Source: Neisseria chenwenguii (GTDB taxonomy: Bacteria; Pseudomonadota; Gammaproteobacteria; Burkholderiales; Neisseriaceae). From it: a stretch of 64,000 nt of DNA. Positions 55,409 to 64,000 of this stretch are shown here, piece by piece; the stretch's first letter is position 1, and each line of letters opens with the position of its first letter. Position numbers and translations under genes: made by a program. The notes under the pieces are model-generated. The model saw nothing but the letters and a program-made list of their open reading frames with translations, made no database searches and was not told where the DNA came from. Location of the stretch: assembly GCF_002216145.1 (NCBI RefSeq), contig NZ_CP022278.1:372001-436000 (forward strand), written 5' to 3'.

Positions 55409-56449
55409 ATGATTACCCCCCAACAAGCCATCGAACGCCTGATCAGCAACAACGAATTGTTTTACGACGAAATGACCGACCTGATGCGCCAAATTATGAG
55501 CGGACAAGTGCTGCCCGAACAAATCGCCGCGATTATCACCGGCCTGCGCATCAAAGTCGAAACCGTTTCCGAAATCAGCGCCGCCGCCGCCGTCATGCGC
55601 GAATTTGCTGCACTCGTTCCCGTCCGCGGCAAAGCCGCGCTGGTCGATATTGTCGGCACAGGCGGCGACGGTGCGAAGACGTTCAACATTTCCACCGCCT
55701 CCATGTTTGTCGCCGCCGCCGCCGGCGCGAAAGTGGCGAAACACGGCGGGCGCTCGGTTTCCTCTTCCAGCGGCGCGGCCGATGTCATCGAGCAGGCGGG
55801 CGCACCGCTGACGCTCACGCCCGAACAGGTCGGCCGCAGCATCGACGAAATCGGCATCGGTTTTATGTTTGCCCCAAACCACCACAGCGCCATGCGCCAC
55901 GTCGCGCCCGTGCGCCGTGCACTCGGCTTTAGAAGCATTTTCAACATTTTAGGTCCGCTGACCAACCCTGCCGGTGCGCCCAACCAGCTTTTGGGCGTGT
56001 TCCACAAAGACCTCTGCGGCATCCTCTCGCGCGTGTTGCAGCAGCTCGATGCGGAACACGTTTTGGTCGTCAACGGTTCAGACGGCCTCGATGAAATCAC
56101 GCTCACGGGCGCAACCCACGTCGCCGAACTGAAAAACGGCAAAATCCTCGAATACGACATCCGCCCCGAAGATTTCGGCATCGAAAGCCGCGCCAACCTC
56201 GACGAAATCCGTGTGGAAAACAGCCAGGAATCGCTGGAAACCATCCGCCGCGTGTTCGACGGCGAACGCGGCGCCGCACGCGACATCGTCCTCCTCAACG
56301 CCGCCGCCGCGCTGTATGCGGGTAACGTCGCCGATTCGCTGGACGACGGCGTGGAATTGGCGGCGGAAATGATTGATTCAGGCAAGGCGAAGGCGAAAAT
56401 GGCAGAATTTGTCGCGTTCACCCAAGCGCTGGCGGCTGAGGCCGTCTGA
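55409..56449 (+). CDS. trpD: Anthranilate phosphoribosyltransferase
   Basis: A 346-residue tryptophan-pathway enzyme. The PRPP loop [20 protein letters not shown] is diagnostic, followed by [20 protein letters not shown] and [20 protein letters not shown]. Start [13 protein letters not shown] with AGCGAGAAAAACC. An in-frame DUS reads GSDGLDE. Confidence 0.96.
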   Translation: MITPQQAIERLISNNELFYDEMTDLMRQIMSGQVLPEQIAAIITGLRIKVETVSEISAAAAVMREFAALVPVRGKAALVDIVGTGGDGAKTFNISTASMFVAAAAGAKVAKHGGRSVSSSSGAADVIEQAGAPLTLTPEQVGRSIDEIGIGFMFAPNHHSAMRHVAPVRRALGFRSIFNILGPLTNPAGAPNQLLGVFHKDLCGILSRVLQQLDAEHVLVVNGSDGLDEITLTGATHVAELKNGKILEYDIRPEDFGIESRANLDEIRVENSQESLETIRRVFDGERGAARDIVLLNAAAALYAGNVADSLDDGVELAAEMIDSGKAKAKMAEFVAFTQALAAEAV

Positions 56450-56474
56450 AGTTGGGAAGAACGGTAAGCTTGCC

Positions 56475-56548
56475 CGTAGGCTGGGCTTCAGCCCGGCGAA
56501 GTTTCTGAAACATTTACCTAAAATCGCCGGGCTGAAGCCCAGCCTACG
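56475..56548. repeat. Long hairpin repeat with GTAGGCTGGGCTTCAGCCC arms
   Basis: Two perfect inverted arms of 25 bases (56475-56499 and 56524-56548), each containing TAGGCTGGGCTTCAGCCCGG read inwards, are separated by 24 bases. It lies between trpD and msrAB. A derivative copy lies at 62943-63023. Confidence 0.8.
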
Positions 56549-56716
56549 ACTGCTAAAGTCCTGCCTGCGCCCTAAAAACACAAAGGCCGTCTGAAAATCC
56601 GGCAATACGGCAACCGATTTTCAGACGACCTCCCTGCCCCCGCAAACCCCATGTCAGAAATTCCCGCCCTACCCGTCTAAACGGTATCCAAAACCTAACA
56701 AAACAAGGAAACTACC

Positions 56717-58273
56717 GTGAAAAAACCGTACCTGTTTGTGGGGCTGCCCGTTGCCGTTTTGGCGGCTGCCGCTGCGTTTCTGCTGCCGCAAAATTCCACC
56801 GCCGCCGCGCCCGTTCCGCAGGCTTTGAGCGCGTTGAAAGACGTGCAGGGCAAGCCGGCGTCGAAATATCTGCTGAAAAACAAGCCGACTTTGGTGAAAT
56901 TTTGGGCGAGCTGGTGTCCGCTTTGTCTGTCCGAACTCGGGCACACGGAAAAATGGGCGCAGGATGTGCGTTTCCAAAAGGCCAATCTGCTCACCGTCGC
57001 TTCGCCCGGTTTTCTGGGCGAGAAAAAAGACGCCGATTTCCGCAAATGGTACGCGGGGCTGAGTTATCCCAAGCTGCCCGTCGTCGTGGATAACGGCGGC
57101 GCGATTGCCAAAAGCCTGAACATCAGCGTTTACCCTTCTTGGGCGGTATTGAACCCCAAAGGCGAAGTGGCGCGGATTGTCAAAGGCAGCATCAACGAAG
57201 CGCAGGCTCTGGCGCTGATCGACAACCCGTCTGCCGACATAGGCCGTCTGAAAACGGTGTTCCACAAACCCGACAAACAAAAGGCATCTGCAAAAATGAA
57301 TCTGAAAACCATCTATTTGGCCGGCGGCTGTTTCTGGGGCTTGGAAGCCTACTTTCAGCGTATCGACGGCGTGGCCGATGCGGTATCGGGCTACGCCAAC
57401 GGCAAAACCGACAAACCGAGTTATGAAGACGTGGTGTACCGCAACACCGGCCACGCCGAGACCGTGCGCGTGACCTACGACGCCGACAAGCTGAGCCTCT
57501 CCGACATCCTCCAATACTACTTCCGCGTCATCGACCCAACCAGCCTCAACAAGCAGGGCAACGACCGCGGCACACAATACCGTACCGGCATCTACTACAC
57601 CGATCCGGCCGAAAAAGCCGTCATTGCCGCCGCGCTGCAAAAAGAGCAAAAAAAATTCAGCGCACCGCTTGTGGTTGAAAACCTGCCGCTCAAGCAGTTT
57701 GCCGAAGCCGAGGAATACCATCAGGACTACCTGATTAAAAACCCCAACGGCTACTGCCACATCGACGTTTCCAAAGCCGACGAGCCGCTGGAAGGCAAAG
57801 CCGCCCCCGTGAAAAAAAGATTCGACCCCGCCACCTATAAAAAACCGAGCGATGCAGAGCTGAGGAAAATCCTCACGCCCGAGCAATACAACGTCACCCA
57901 AAAAGCGGGCACCGAATACGCCTTCAGCCACGAATACGACCATTTGTTCCAACCGGGCATCTACGTCGACATCGTCAGCGGCGAGCCCCTGTTTGCCTCG
58001 GCCGACAAATACAACTCCCATTGCGGCTGGCCGAGCTTCACCAAACCCATCGAAGCCGCCGCCGTTACCAATCATAAAGATTTCAGCTACAACATGGAAC
58101 GCATCGAAGTGCGCAGCCGCGCCGCCGATTCCCATTTAGGCCACGTCTTCCCCGACGGCCCGCGCGACAAAGGCGGCCTGCGCTACTGCATCAACGGTGC
58201 CAGCCTGAAATTTATCCCGCTGGAACAGATGGATGACGAGGGTTACGGACATCTAAAACATTTGGCGAAATAA
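56717..58273 (+). CDS. msrAB: Secreted thioredoxin-MsrA-MsrB methionine sulfoxide reductase (PilB-type)
   Basis: A 518-residue three-domain protein typical of Neisseria. An N-terminal signal or anchor ([20 protein letters not shown]) is followed by a thioredoxin-like domain with Cys67-Pro-Leu-Cys70, an MsrA domain with the active Cys205 in [13 protein letters not shown], and an MsrB domain from about residue 385 with zinc-site SHCGWPSF and active Cys in [13 protein letters not shown]. It repairs S- and R-methionine sulfoxide in exported proteins. AACAAGGAAACTACC precedes the ATG. Confidence 0.97.
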   Translation: MKKPYLFVGLPVAVLAAAAAFLLPQNSTAAAPVPQALSALKDVQGKPASKYLLKNKPTLVKFWASWCPLCLSELGHTEKWAQDVRFQKANLLTVASPGFLGEKKDADFRKWYAGLSYPKLPVVVDNGGAIAKSLNISVYPSWAVLNPKGEVARIVKGSINEAQALALIDNPSADIGRLKTVFHKPDKQKASAKMNLKTIYLAGGCFWGLEAYFQRIDGVADAVSGYANGKTDKPSYEDVVYRNTGHAETVRVTYDADKLSLSDILQYYFRVIDPTSLNKQGNDRGTQYRTGIYYTDPAEKAVIAAALQKEQKKFSAPLVVENLPLKQFAEAEEYHQDYLIKNPNGYCHIDVSKADEPLEGKAAPVKKRFDPATYKKPSDAELRKILTPEQYNVTQKAGTEYAFSHEYDHLFQPGIYVDIVSGEPLFASADKYNSHCGWPSFTKPIEAAAVTNHKDFSYNMERIEVRSRAADSHLGHVFPDGPRDKGGLRYCINGASLKFIPLEQMDDEGYGHLKHLAK

Positions 58274-58287
58274 GTTTTGAAAAAACA

Positions 58288-58345
58288 GAGGCCGTCTGAA
58301 AATTCTGCCTGCGAAACGCAACGGAGGTTTTCAGACGGCCTTTAG
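58288..58345. terminator. Inverted DUS terminator behind msrAB
   Basis: AGGCCGTCTGAAAA and TTTTCAGACGGCCT flank a loop of about 30 bases. Confidence 0.6.
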
Positions 58346-58435
58346 CCTACCTATAAAAAACGTAAAAACTGCCCCGCACCCGCCGCAGGCGGATAATAAA
58401 ACCCTCGATTCCAAAACAACCGCAAAGGAGCCGCT

Positions 58436-59203
58436 ATGAACACCCCGCCTACCCCGCGCCGGCACAGTCTTGCCGCCATTGCCGCGCCTGCCGCCATCGG
58501 CGACACAGACCGTCTGAAAGAAGCGTTGCACCAAGCCTTTGAGGCGCAGAGCCTGACCGTCAACCAAGCGAAAGATGCGCTGGTGCAGCTTTATGCCTAT
58601 TGCGGTTTGACGCGCCTGCACCTGTTCCCGAAGATTTTGGCAGCCTGAAAAACGGCACGCAGACGCAGACCGAACTCGTCGGCCGAGAAGTGAAAGGCGC
58701 GCTGTTCGACTTCGCGCCCGACATCGACCGCTATCTCAAAGCTCACCTGTTCGGCGACATTTTCGCGCACAGCACGCTGAATTGGCAGGAACGCGAAGTG
58801 TCCACCATCGCCGCGCTCGCCGCCATGAGCGGTACCGAAAGCCAGCTTGCCGCGCATAAAGCCATCGGTACGCACAACGGCCTGATCGAGGCGGAAACCG
58901 CCGCCGCCGTCCGCCAATGTGACTTTCGAACCCGCCACCCGCACGCATTGGCACATCCATCACAAACAGCGCCGGCTCCTGCTCGTCTGCGCGGGCGAGG
59001 GCTGGTATCAGGCCGAAGGCCAACCCGCGCAGCACCTGAAAGCGGGCGACGTGGTGGACATCCCCGCCGAAGCAAAACACTGGCACGGCGCGACGGCGGA
59101 TTCGTGGTTCTCCCACATTTCCGTCATCGTGCCGCGCGAAGGCGCGGGCGTGGAATGGCCGGAAGCGGTGGGGGATGAGGTATATGGAGCGTTACCGGAG
59201 TAA
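58436..59203 (+). pseudogene. Decayed carboxymuconolactone decarboxylase-cupin fusion gene
   Basis: An intact start with AAAGGAG opens a CMD-like N-terminus (RHSLAAIAAPAAIGDTDRLK, VNQAKDALVQLYAYCG), which stops at TGA 58648. The CMD C-terminal half continues in another frame (TELVGREVKGALFDFAPDID, HLFGDIFAHSTLNWQEREVS), and the cupin half returns to the first frame (TFEPATRTHWHIHHKQ, HLKAGDVVDIPAEAKHWHG) to the stop at 59203. Two frame breaks, probably small deletions near 58600 and 58915, remove function as one polypeptide. The cupin part alone (GTG 58919) is still open. Confidence 0.75.
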
Positions 59204-59334
59204 GGCCGTCTGAAAAATGCCTGTCTGAGATGTTCGGACAGGCATTGCTTTATCCAAGGAAAAGCGGTTGGGCAGAAAGTCCGCCTCCTTTTCAATTTAT
59301 TTCGCAGAGATACAACCTTTCCGCAGGCAAAGTA

Positions 59335-59373
59335 AAGGCCGTCTGAAAAACAAGCCTGTTTTCAGACGGCCTT
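59335..59373. terminator. Inverted DUS terminator behind the second lipoamide dehydrogenase
   Basis: AAAGGCCGTCTGAAAA and TTTTCAGACGGCCTTTT with a short loop, between convergent units. Confidence 0.75.
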
Positions 59374-59388
59374 TTTTCAAGCTGCCGA

Positions 59389-60798
59389 TTACGCCGTTTT
59401 CAATTTGGCGTTGGCATCGCGCAGGGCGGTGCGCAGGCCTTCTTCGATAACGGGATGGTAAAACGGCATATCCAGCATCTGCGGCACGGTCATCTTCATC
59501 TGGTGCGCCCAAGCGAGCAGGTGCGCGAGATGTTCGGCGGCGGGACCTAAGATTTCGGCGCCGAGGAAGCGGCCGCTGCCTTGTTCGGCGTAAAGGCGCA
59601 TATGGCCTTTGTTGACCAGCATCACGCGGCTGCGGCCCTGGTTTTTAAACGATACTTCGCCGATAACGTATTCTTCGGGTTTGTATTGTGCTTCGACGGA
59701 AGTGAAACGCAGGCCGATGAAAGCGATTTGCGGGTTGCTGAACACCACACCGATGCTGCTGCGGCGCAGGCCGTTGGTGATGTCGGGGTAGCGGCCGGCG
59801 TTGTCGCCCGCGATTTTGCCCTGGTCGGCGGCTTCGTGCAGCAGCGGAAGCTGGTTGGAGGCGTCGCCCGCAATGAAGATGTGCGGAATGCTGGTCTGCA
59901 TGGTCAGTTCGTCGGCAACGGGCACGCCGCGGCTGTCAAGTTTGATATCGAGGTTTTCCAAGCCGATGTTGTCCACGTTGGCGCGGCGGCCGGCGGCGGC
60001 AAGCAGGTATTGGGCGGTATAGACACCGCTTGTGCCGTCGTTGTCTTCCCAATAAATTTTGACGTTGCCGTCTGAATCCAATTCGGCGCGCGCGGTGGTA
60101 TTGAGGTGCAGTTCCAATTCTTCGCCGAACACGGCTTTGGCTTCGGCCAACACGACGGGATCGGAAATGCCGCCCAAACTGCCGTTTTGTCCGAAAATTT
60201 TCACTTTAACACCCAAGCGGTGCAGCGCCTGGCCGAGTTCCAAACCAATCACGCCCGGGCCGAACACGGCTACGCTTTCGGGCAGGGTGTCCCATGAGAA
60301 GACGTCGTCATTGATGATGACATGGTCGCCCAATGCCTGCCATTCGGGCGTAATCACGGGGTGCGAACCGGTGGCGATGACGAAACTTTTGGCGGTAATT
60401 TGCGTGTGGTCGTCGATTTGCACGGTATGCGCGTCAAGAAAGCGGGCTTTGCCCATGATGCGCTTGTCGGCCGGCCATTCTTCCACGTCGCTGACGACGA
60501 AGCCGACAAAGCGGTCGCGTTCGGATTTGACACGGTCCATCACTTCTTCACCGTTGACTTTGACGCTGTCTTTGTTGAGATGGATGCCGAACGGCGAAGT
60601 ATGCAGCGCATGGTGGCGCGCTTCGGCGGCGGCAATCAGCAGTTTGGAAGGCATACAGCCAACGCGCGCGCAGGTGGTGCCGAAAACGTGGCTTTCAACC
60701 AGATAAACATTGTCGGTATGCAGGCGCGCGTTGCGAAATGCGCCCATGCCTGCGGTGCCGCCGCCAATGACGACAACGTCTGCCTGAATCTGTTTCAT
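59389..60798 (-). CDS. Dihydrolipoyl dehydrogenase-like protein (second copy)
   Basis: A 469-residue FAD disulfide oxidoreductase. FAD site VVVIGGGTAGMGAFRNARLH, redox motif GTTCARVGCMPSKLLIAAAE (Cys-x4-Cys kept), NAD site VAVFGPGVIGLELGQALHRL, and FIAGDASNQLPLLHEAADQG. Downstream the HPVIEEGLRTALRD end keeps the His-x4-Glu pair. It is clearly divergent from lpdA at 11522 and is not next to an acyltransferase; its neighbour is the peroxiredoxin-glutaredoxin gene, hinting at a redox-defence role (inference). Start with GGAAACCATC; longer frame rejected. Confidence 0.88.
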   Translation of the reverse strand: MKQIQADVVVIGGGTAGMGAFRNARLHTDNVYLVESHVFGTTCARVGCMPSKLLIAAAEARHHALHTSPFGIHLNKDSVKVNGEEVMDRVKSERDRFVGFVVSDVEEWPADKRIMGKARFLDAHTVQIDDHTQITAKSFVIATGSHPVITPEWQALGDHVIINDDVFSWDTLPESVAVFGPGVIGLELGQALHRLGVKVKIFGQNGSLGGISDPVVLAEAKAVFGEELELHLNTTARAELDSDGNVKIYWEDNDGTSGVYTAQYLLAAAGRRANVDNIGLENLDIKLDSRGVPVADELTMQTSIPHIFIAGDASNQLPLLHEAADQGKIAGDNAGRYPDITNGLRRSSIGVVFSNPQIAFIGLRFTSVEAQYKPEEYVIGEVSFKNQGRSRVMLVNKGHMRLYAEQGSGRFLGAEILGPAAEHLAHLLAWAHQMKMTVPQMLDMPFYHPVIEEGLRTALRDANAKLKTA

Positions 60799-60944
60799 GA
60801 TGGTTTCCTTTCGTTTGGCGGCTGTCTGAAAAGTTGGAAAATGAATTTTCAGACGGCCTTGGGAGATTTTTGCAACAGTATCGGCCTGTTTGAAAAACGC
60901 CGTTTGAAACAATCAATCACGGCGGCCGACGGTAATCGAGAGCC

Positions 60945-60983
60945 GTTCGGGTAATACAGCCGCGGGTTCTGTATTACCCGAAC
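60945..60983. repeat. Perfect hairpin GTTCGGGTAATACAG
   Basis: Arms GTTCGGGTAATACAG and CTGTATTACCCGAAC are perfect inverted repeats of 15 bases around a 9-base loop. It lies between the peroxiredoxin and second lipoamide dehydrogenase genes, and may be a terminator for the former (minus strand) or a dispersed repeat. Confidence 0.6.
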
Positions 60984-61054
60984 AGCCCTCGGGCGGTTCG
61001 GGAAGCGCGGTTTGAACGCTCAAGCCGCGCTTGGCTTTTCAGCAGTTGCAGCAA

Positions 61055-61792
61055 TTATTTTTTGGACAGGTAGGCTTCCAATTCTTCGCTGCCGCCGATG
61101 TATTGGCCGCCGATGAATACCTGCGGCGCAGTCAGTTTGCCGGTGATGGCGCGGACAGAAGTAACGGTGGCATCTTTGCCCAATACGATTTCTTCGTAAG
61201 CCAAGCCTTTGTCTTGCAGCGCTTTTTTAGCTTTCGCGCAGAATTGGCAGCCCGGTTTGGTGAAGATGGCAATGGATTCTTGCACTTTCCAGTCGGGCGC
61301 GATGAATTTCAACATGGTGTCGGCGTCGGACACTTTGAAAGGATCGCCCGGCTCTTGCGGCTCGATGAACATTTTTTCGATTTTGCCGTCGTTAACCAGC
61401 ATAGAGTAGCGCCAAGAGCGTTTGCCGAAGCCCAAGTCGTTTTTGTCGACCAGCATGCCCATACCTTCGGTAAATTCGCCATTGCCGTCGGGAATCATCA
61501 CGATGTTGTCGGATTCTTCTTCGGCCGCCCAAGCGTTCATCACGAAGGTGTCGTTAACGGAAACGCAGTAAATGGCGTCGATACCGTTTTCTTTAAACGC
61601 GCCAAACAGCTCGTTGTAACGCGGCAGGTGGGTAGAAGAACAAGTCGGGGTAAACGCGCCCGGCAGAGAGAAGACAACGACTTTTTTACCTTTAAACAAA
61701 TCATCGGTGGAAACATCTTTCCATGCGTCGCCGACGCGGGTGTGGAATACAACATTAGGCACTTGTTGGCCGGTACGGTCTTGCAAAGCCAT
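61055..61792 (-). CDS. Peroxiredoxin-glutaredoxin hybrid protein
   Basis: A 245-residue hybrid. Residues 1-165 are a Prx5-type peroxiredoxin with the peroxidatic Cys51 in [14 protein letters not shown]. Residues 170-245 are a glutaredoxin with Cys182-Gln-Phe-Cys185 ([17 protein letters not shown]) and [14 protein letters not shown]. It reduces peroxides with electrons from glutathione through its own Grx domain. AAGGAGCTGAAA precedes the ATG. A perfect 11-base inverted repeat lies upstream of the promoter. Confidence 0.95.
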   Translation of the reverse strand: MALQDRTGQQVPNVVFHTRVGDAWKDVSTDDLFKGKKVVVFSLPGAFTPTCSSTHLPRYNELFGAFKENGIDAIYCVSVNDTFVMNAWAAEEESDNIVMIPDGNGEFTEGMGMLVDKNDLGFGKRSWRYSMLVNDGKIEKMFIEPQEPGDPFKVSDADTMLKFIAPDWKVQESIAIFTKPGCQFCAKAKKALQDKGLAYEEIVLGKDATVTSVRAITGKLTAPQVFIGGQYIGGSEELEAYLSKK

Positions 61793-61843
61793 TTTCAGCT
61801 CCTTTTCATAACAGGTTGGAAGATTGTGTGAACGATGAAAGGC

Positions 61844-61914
61844 ATTCTAGCGCAGTCATCATGATTTGTATAATTTATAGTTAAAATATTCTTGATTATT
61901 TAAAACTATAAATT
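61844..61914 (-). promoter_or_regulatory. Promoter and putative operator of the peroxiredoxin gene
   Basis: On the minus strand a TAGAAT -10 (61849-61844) is preceded by 17 bases and a poor -35 (TATACA). Just upstream lie inverted arms AATTTATAGTT (61872-61882) and AACTATAAATT (61904-61914), centered near -56. A weak -35 with an upstream palindrome is the layout of an activated promoter; OxyR is the obvious candidate, but the ATAG/CTAT spacing is not exact. Confidence 0.45.
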
Positions 61915-62043
61915 TATTCTTCAAACGGCATGGAAAAAGATATAGGCCGTCTGAAAATAAACAAGAGTTTGGGACTTCCTGAAAATTCATCACGCGGCGG
62001 ATTTCGGCAGAAAATCCGTTCGCGGATGAAATGTCAGGAAGCC

Positions 62044-62811
62044 CTAGTTGAAACTGCCCGCATCTTCGGCCACTTTTTCGCGGATATAGTTTTCCGCAAT
62101 GTCTTTCAAACCGTAGCGGTCTGCGGCTTCAGACGGCCTGTACAGCGGCGCGAAGTCCAGACGGATACGGATTTGCGGCATGGCAAGAATGCGCCGGAGC
62201 GATGTGAACAGATTCACATCGGCGTAAGACGGAATATCGCTGCGGCGCCCCGCCTCATCGTAATAGCGCAGGGTCACGGCCTGAATTGGCGCATCGGCAT
62301 CAATGGCCGACTGAAACAGCGCGGCTTTAAACGGCAGAATATCCCGCCCCGACGACGTGCGCGCTTCGGGGAAAAAGCTGACGTTCCGCCCTGCGCGCAA
62401 AGCGGCGGCGATGGCTTGGTTGGTCGGCTCAATGTCGCGGCGGGAATTGCGGTTGATAAACACAGTGCCCGCGTTTGCACCCATTTTACCCAAAACCGGC
62501 CATTCGGCAACTTCCTGTTTAGCGATAAAACTGGCGGGAATCAGTGCGCTCATGGCAAAAATATCCAGCCACGAAACATGGTTTGCCACCACCAAAACGC
62601 CGCCGTCCGCCGCTTCGGGCGGCGTACCCGTTTCCAAAACCACATCCAGCGCCTGCAACGCGCCCGTTCCCAGCGTTTCCACCGCCAGATTGCGCCGCTG
62701 CGGGTCGCTGCCGTCGATGCGGCGCAGGTTGCGGCCGGTTTGGAACAGCCAAACCGCCAGTCGGAACAGGCGGCGGATGCGGACGGAAAAAGCTGCTTTT
62801 TTGGAAGACAT
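62044..62811 (-). CDS. 1-Acyl-sn-glycerol-3-phosphate acyltransferase
   Basis: A 255-residue PlsC-family acyltransferase that makes phosphatidic acid. The catalytic HX4D motif is in [17 protein letters not shown], block II in [17 protein letters not shown], and block III in [20 protein letters not shown], where the usual EGT reads EAR. One N-terminal hydrophobic helix anchors it. It could be one of the Neisseria Nla-type enzymes; which one is not decided. Confidence 0.88.
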   Translation of the reverse strand: MSSKKAAFSVRIRRLFRLAVWLFQTGRNLRRIDGSDPQRRNLAVETLGTGALQALDVVLETGTPPEAADGGVLVVANHVSWLDIFAMSALIPASFIAKQEVAEWPVLGKMGANAGTVFINRNSRRDIEPTNQAIAAALRAGRNVSFFPEARTSSGRDILPFKAALFQSAIDADAPIQAVTLRYYDEAGRRSDIPSYADVNLFTSLRRILAMPQIRIRLDFAPLYRPSEAADRYGLKDIAENYIREKVAEDAGSFN

Positions 62812-63247
62812 ATTCTGTTTCTTTTTGTTTGCGAAATGCTGAAATGGGGGCGGGGGACGGGAATTTCAAAAAGGCCGTGGCTTTTGCAAAAATTACAAAA
62901 GGCTGTCTGAGACTTCAGCTACGCTCAGTAAACTGAATTGTGCAGGCTGGGCTTCAGCCCAGCTGAATCCGATAAAATGCTGGGCTGATGGTTCGACAGG
63001 CTCATCAACCGAGCCCGGCCTACACTGTTTGCTTTTCAAGTTATTTTATGGATGAAAAATTTTTCGGAAAAGTAAACGTACATTACTGCATAAATGGGCA
63101 CGGCATCGGCGAAAGTTCGGTTACCGAGCGAAGCCGAAGTTTCAGACGGCCTTTCCGTTTTTGCACAAATTCTCATGCCGTCTGATGCTTCGACCACGCT
63201 CGGCAACCGAACTGCTGCCGACCGTTTCCATGCTTTTTCAGACGGCC
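62812..63247. other. Repeat-rich intergenic region before mutM
   Basis: About 435 bases with no gene but many repeats: a derivative of the GGCTGGGCTTCAGCCC hairpin (62943-63023), at least four copies of a degenerate TTCG(A)...GCTCGG(C)AACCGA-type unit (near 62908, 62988, 63113 and 63187) and three DUS (63140-63151, 63175-63186, 63237-63248). It looks like a landing zone for small palindromic elements. Confidence 0.55.
62943..63023. repeat. Derivative copy of the GGCTGGGCTTCAGCCC hairpin
   Basis: The left arm AGGCTGGGCTTCAGCCCAGC and a right arm split as GCTGGGCTGA and GCCCGGCCTAC. The split holds about 22 extra bases (TGGTTCGACAGGCTCATCAA...), so a second small repeat appears inserted in the arm. 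Confidence 0.6.
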
Positions 63248-64000
63248 TCATTTCTGGCAATGTGCGCAATAAAACGTACCGCGTTGGCCGATGACTGCTT
63301 TCTGAATCAGGCTGCCGCATTTGACGCACGGCTCGTTGTGGCGGCCGTAAACCGTATATTCCTGCTGGAAATAACCGCTTTTGCCGTCGCTGTTGACAAA
63401 ATCGCGCAGCGTGCTGCCGCCCGTTTCGATGGCGCGCGCGAGCACGGTTTTAATGGTTTCGACCAACAGCGCGCATTCTTTGCGGCTCACTTTGTCGGCA
63501 GGCCGCTGCGGCAGAATGCCTGCTTTAAACAGGCTTTCGTTGGCGTAAATATTACCCACGCCGACCACGACCGCGTTGTCCATCAACGCCGTTTTGACTG
63601 CGCGTTTCTGCGTTTTCAGACGACCGTAAAGATAGGCCGCGTCAAATTCCGCCGACAAAGGCTCGACGCCCAGTTTTTCCAGCAGCGGATGAGTTTCAGC
63701 AATTCCTTCATACCACAACATCGCGCCGAATTTGCGCGGGTCGTGGTAACGCAATATCGTGCCGTCTGAAAAAACGATGTCGATATGGTCGTGTTTGTCG
63801 GGCGCACCAATCCGCGCATCGCCCGCGGTAAAAATCCGCAGGCTGCCCGACATACCCAAATGAATCAACAAGATGCCCGTTTGGAACTGCACAATCAGAT
63901 ACTTCGCCCGCCGCGCGCAGTTTTCCACCGTCTGCCCAGCCAGAATTTCAGGCAAATCCGCGCGCAACGGCCAGCGCAGCTTGGTTTGGCGCAACACGGC
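63248..64000 (-). CDS. mutM: Formamidopyrimidine-DNA glycosylase (5' end outside window)
   Basis: 251 residues are visible, reading in from the window edge with [13 protein letters not shown]; the N-terminal catalytic PELPE segment (about 25 residues) lies beyond the window. Seen are [44 protein letters not shown], and the C-terminal zinc finger [20 protein letters not shown] with CAHCQK. It excises 8-oxoguanine and formamidopyrimidines. Confidence 0.96.
   Translation of the reverse strand, partial: AVLRQTKLRWPLRADLPEILAGQTVENCARRAKYLIVQFQTGILLIHLGMSGSLRIFTAGDARIGAPDKHDHIDIVFSDGTILRYHDPRKFGAMLWYEGIAETHPLLEKLGVEPLSAEFDAAYLYGRLKTQKRAVKTALMDNAVVVGVGNIYANESLFKAGILPQRPADKVSRKECALLVETIKTVLARAIETGGSTLRDFVNSDGKSGYFQQEYTVYGRHNEPCVKCGSLIQKAVIGQRGTFYCAHCQK

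Overview
This window is chromosomal DNA from a Neisseria species. The main evidence is the very dense scatter of the 10-mer DNA uptake sequence GCCGTCTGAA on both strands, mostly in the AG form (AGGCCGTCTGAA) with some AT forms (ATGCCGTCTGAA). Copies often sit as inverted pairs behind genes, where they double as terminators. The gene order of the TCA cluster (peroxiredoxin-glutaredoxin hybrid, second lipoamide dehydrogenase, sdhCDAB, gltA, sucAB, lpdA, sucCD) and of hisZ-purA also fits Neisseria. The AG-rich dialect, a Csu-type pilus operon and a pfl locus point to a commensal rather than N. meningitidis or N. gonorrhoeae; this species-level statement is inference.

0-8.9 kb is the most accessory part. 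It holds the 5' part of a uracil-DNA-glycosylase-family gene, a four-gene archaic (Csu/SCPU) chaperone-usher pilus operon, a minus-strand cluster of four very small genes encoding peptides with double-glycine (bacteriocin-type) leaders that gene callers would mostly miss, and a three-gene YqjD/YqjE/YqjK-like envelope-stress cluster. 9-22.5 kb is an almost complete oxidative TCA block on the minus strand: sucD, sucC, lpdA, sucB, sucA, gltA, sdhE, sdhB, sdhA, sdhD, sdhC, with two small membrane or lipoprotein genes inserted.

22.5-40.3 kb is mainly housekeeping: YkvA-like protein, cysK, dapF, a stand-alone TonB-C protein, tRNA-Asn, ybaB, dnaX, mltB, the rpsF-priB-rpsR-rplI operon, pflA and pflB behind a perfect FNR box, purA and hisZ. 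40.5-45.9 kb is the isc iron-sulphur operon (iscR, iscS, iscU, iscA, hscB) under a recognisable IscR-type promoter. It is broken up by accessory inserts, including a decayed brnT toxin with an intact brnA-like antitoxin and a small helix-hairpin-helix-like gene bracketed by Kingella-dialect uptake sequences.

46-64 kb carries hemB, a trans-sulfuration-family PLP enzyme, folE2, pncB, a polar amino-acid ABC importer, trpG-trpD, the secreted triple-domain methionine sulfoxide reductase msrAB, a decayed carboxymuconolactone decarboxylase-cupin gene, the second lipoamide dehydrogenase, the peroxiredoxin-glutaredoxin hybrid, a PlsC acyltransferase and the 3' part of mutM. Several small palindromic repeat families lie between genes, notably a MITE-like element at 48.1-48.3 kb and a 25-bp-arm hairpin at 56.5 kb.

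The strongest candidate for something undescribed is the double-glycine peptide cluster at 6.07-7.34 kb, with a shared upstream region in front of at least two of its genes and no transporter in the window. All calls come from reading the sequence only; no database search was run.
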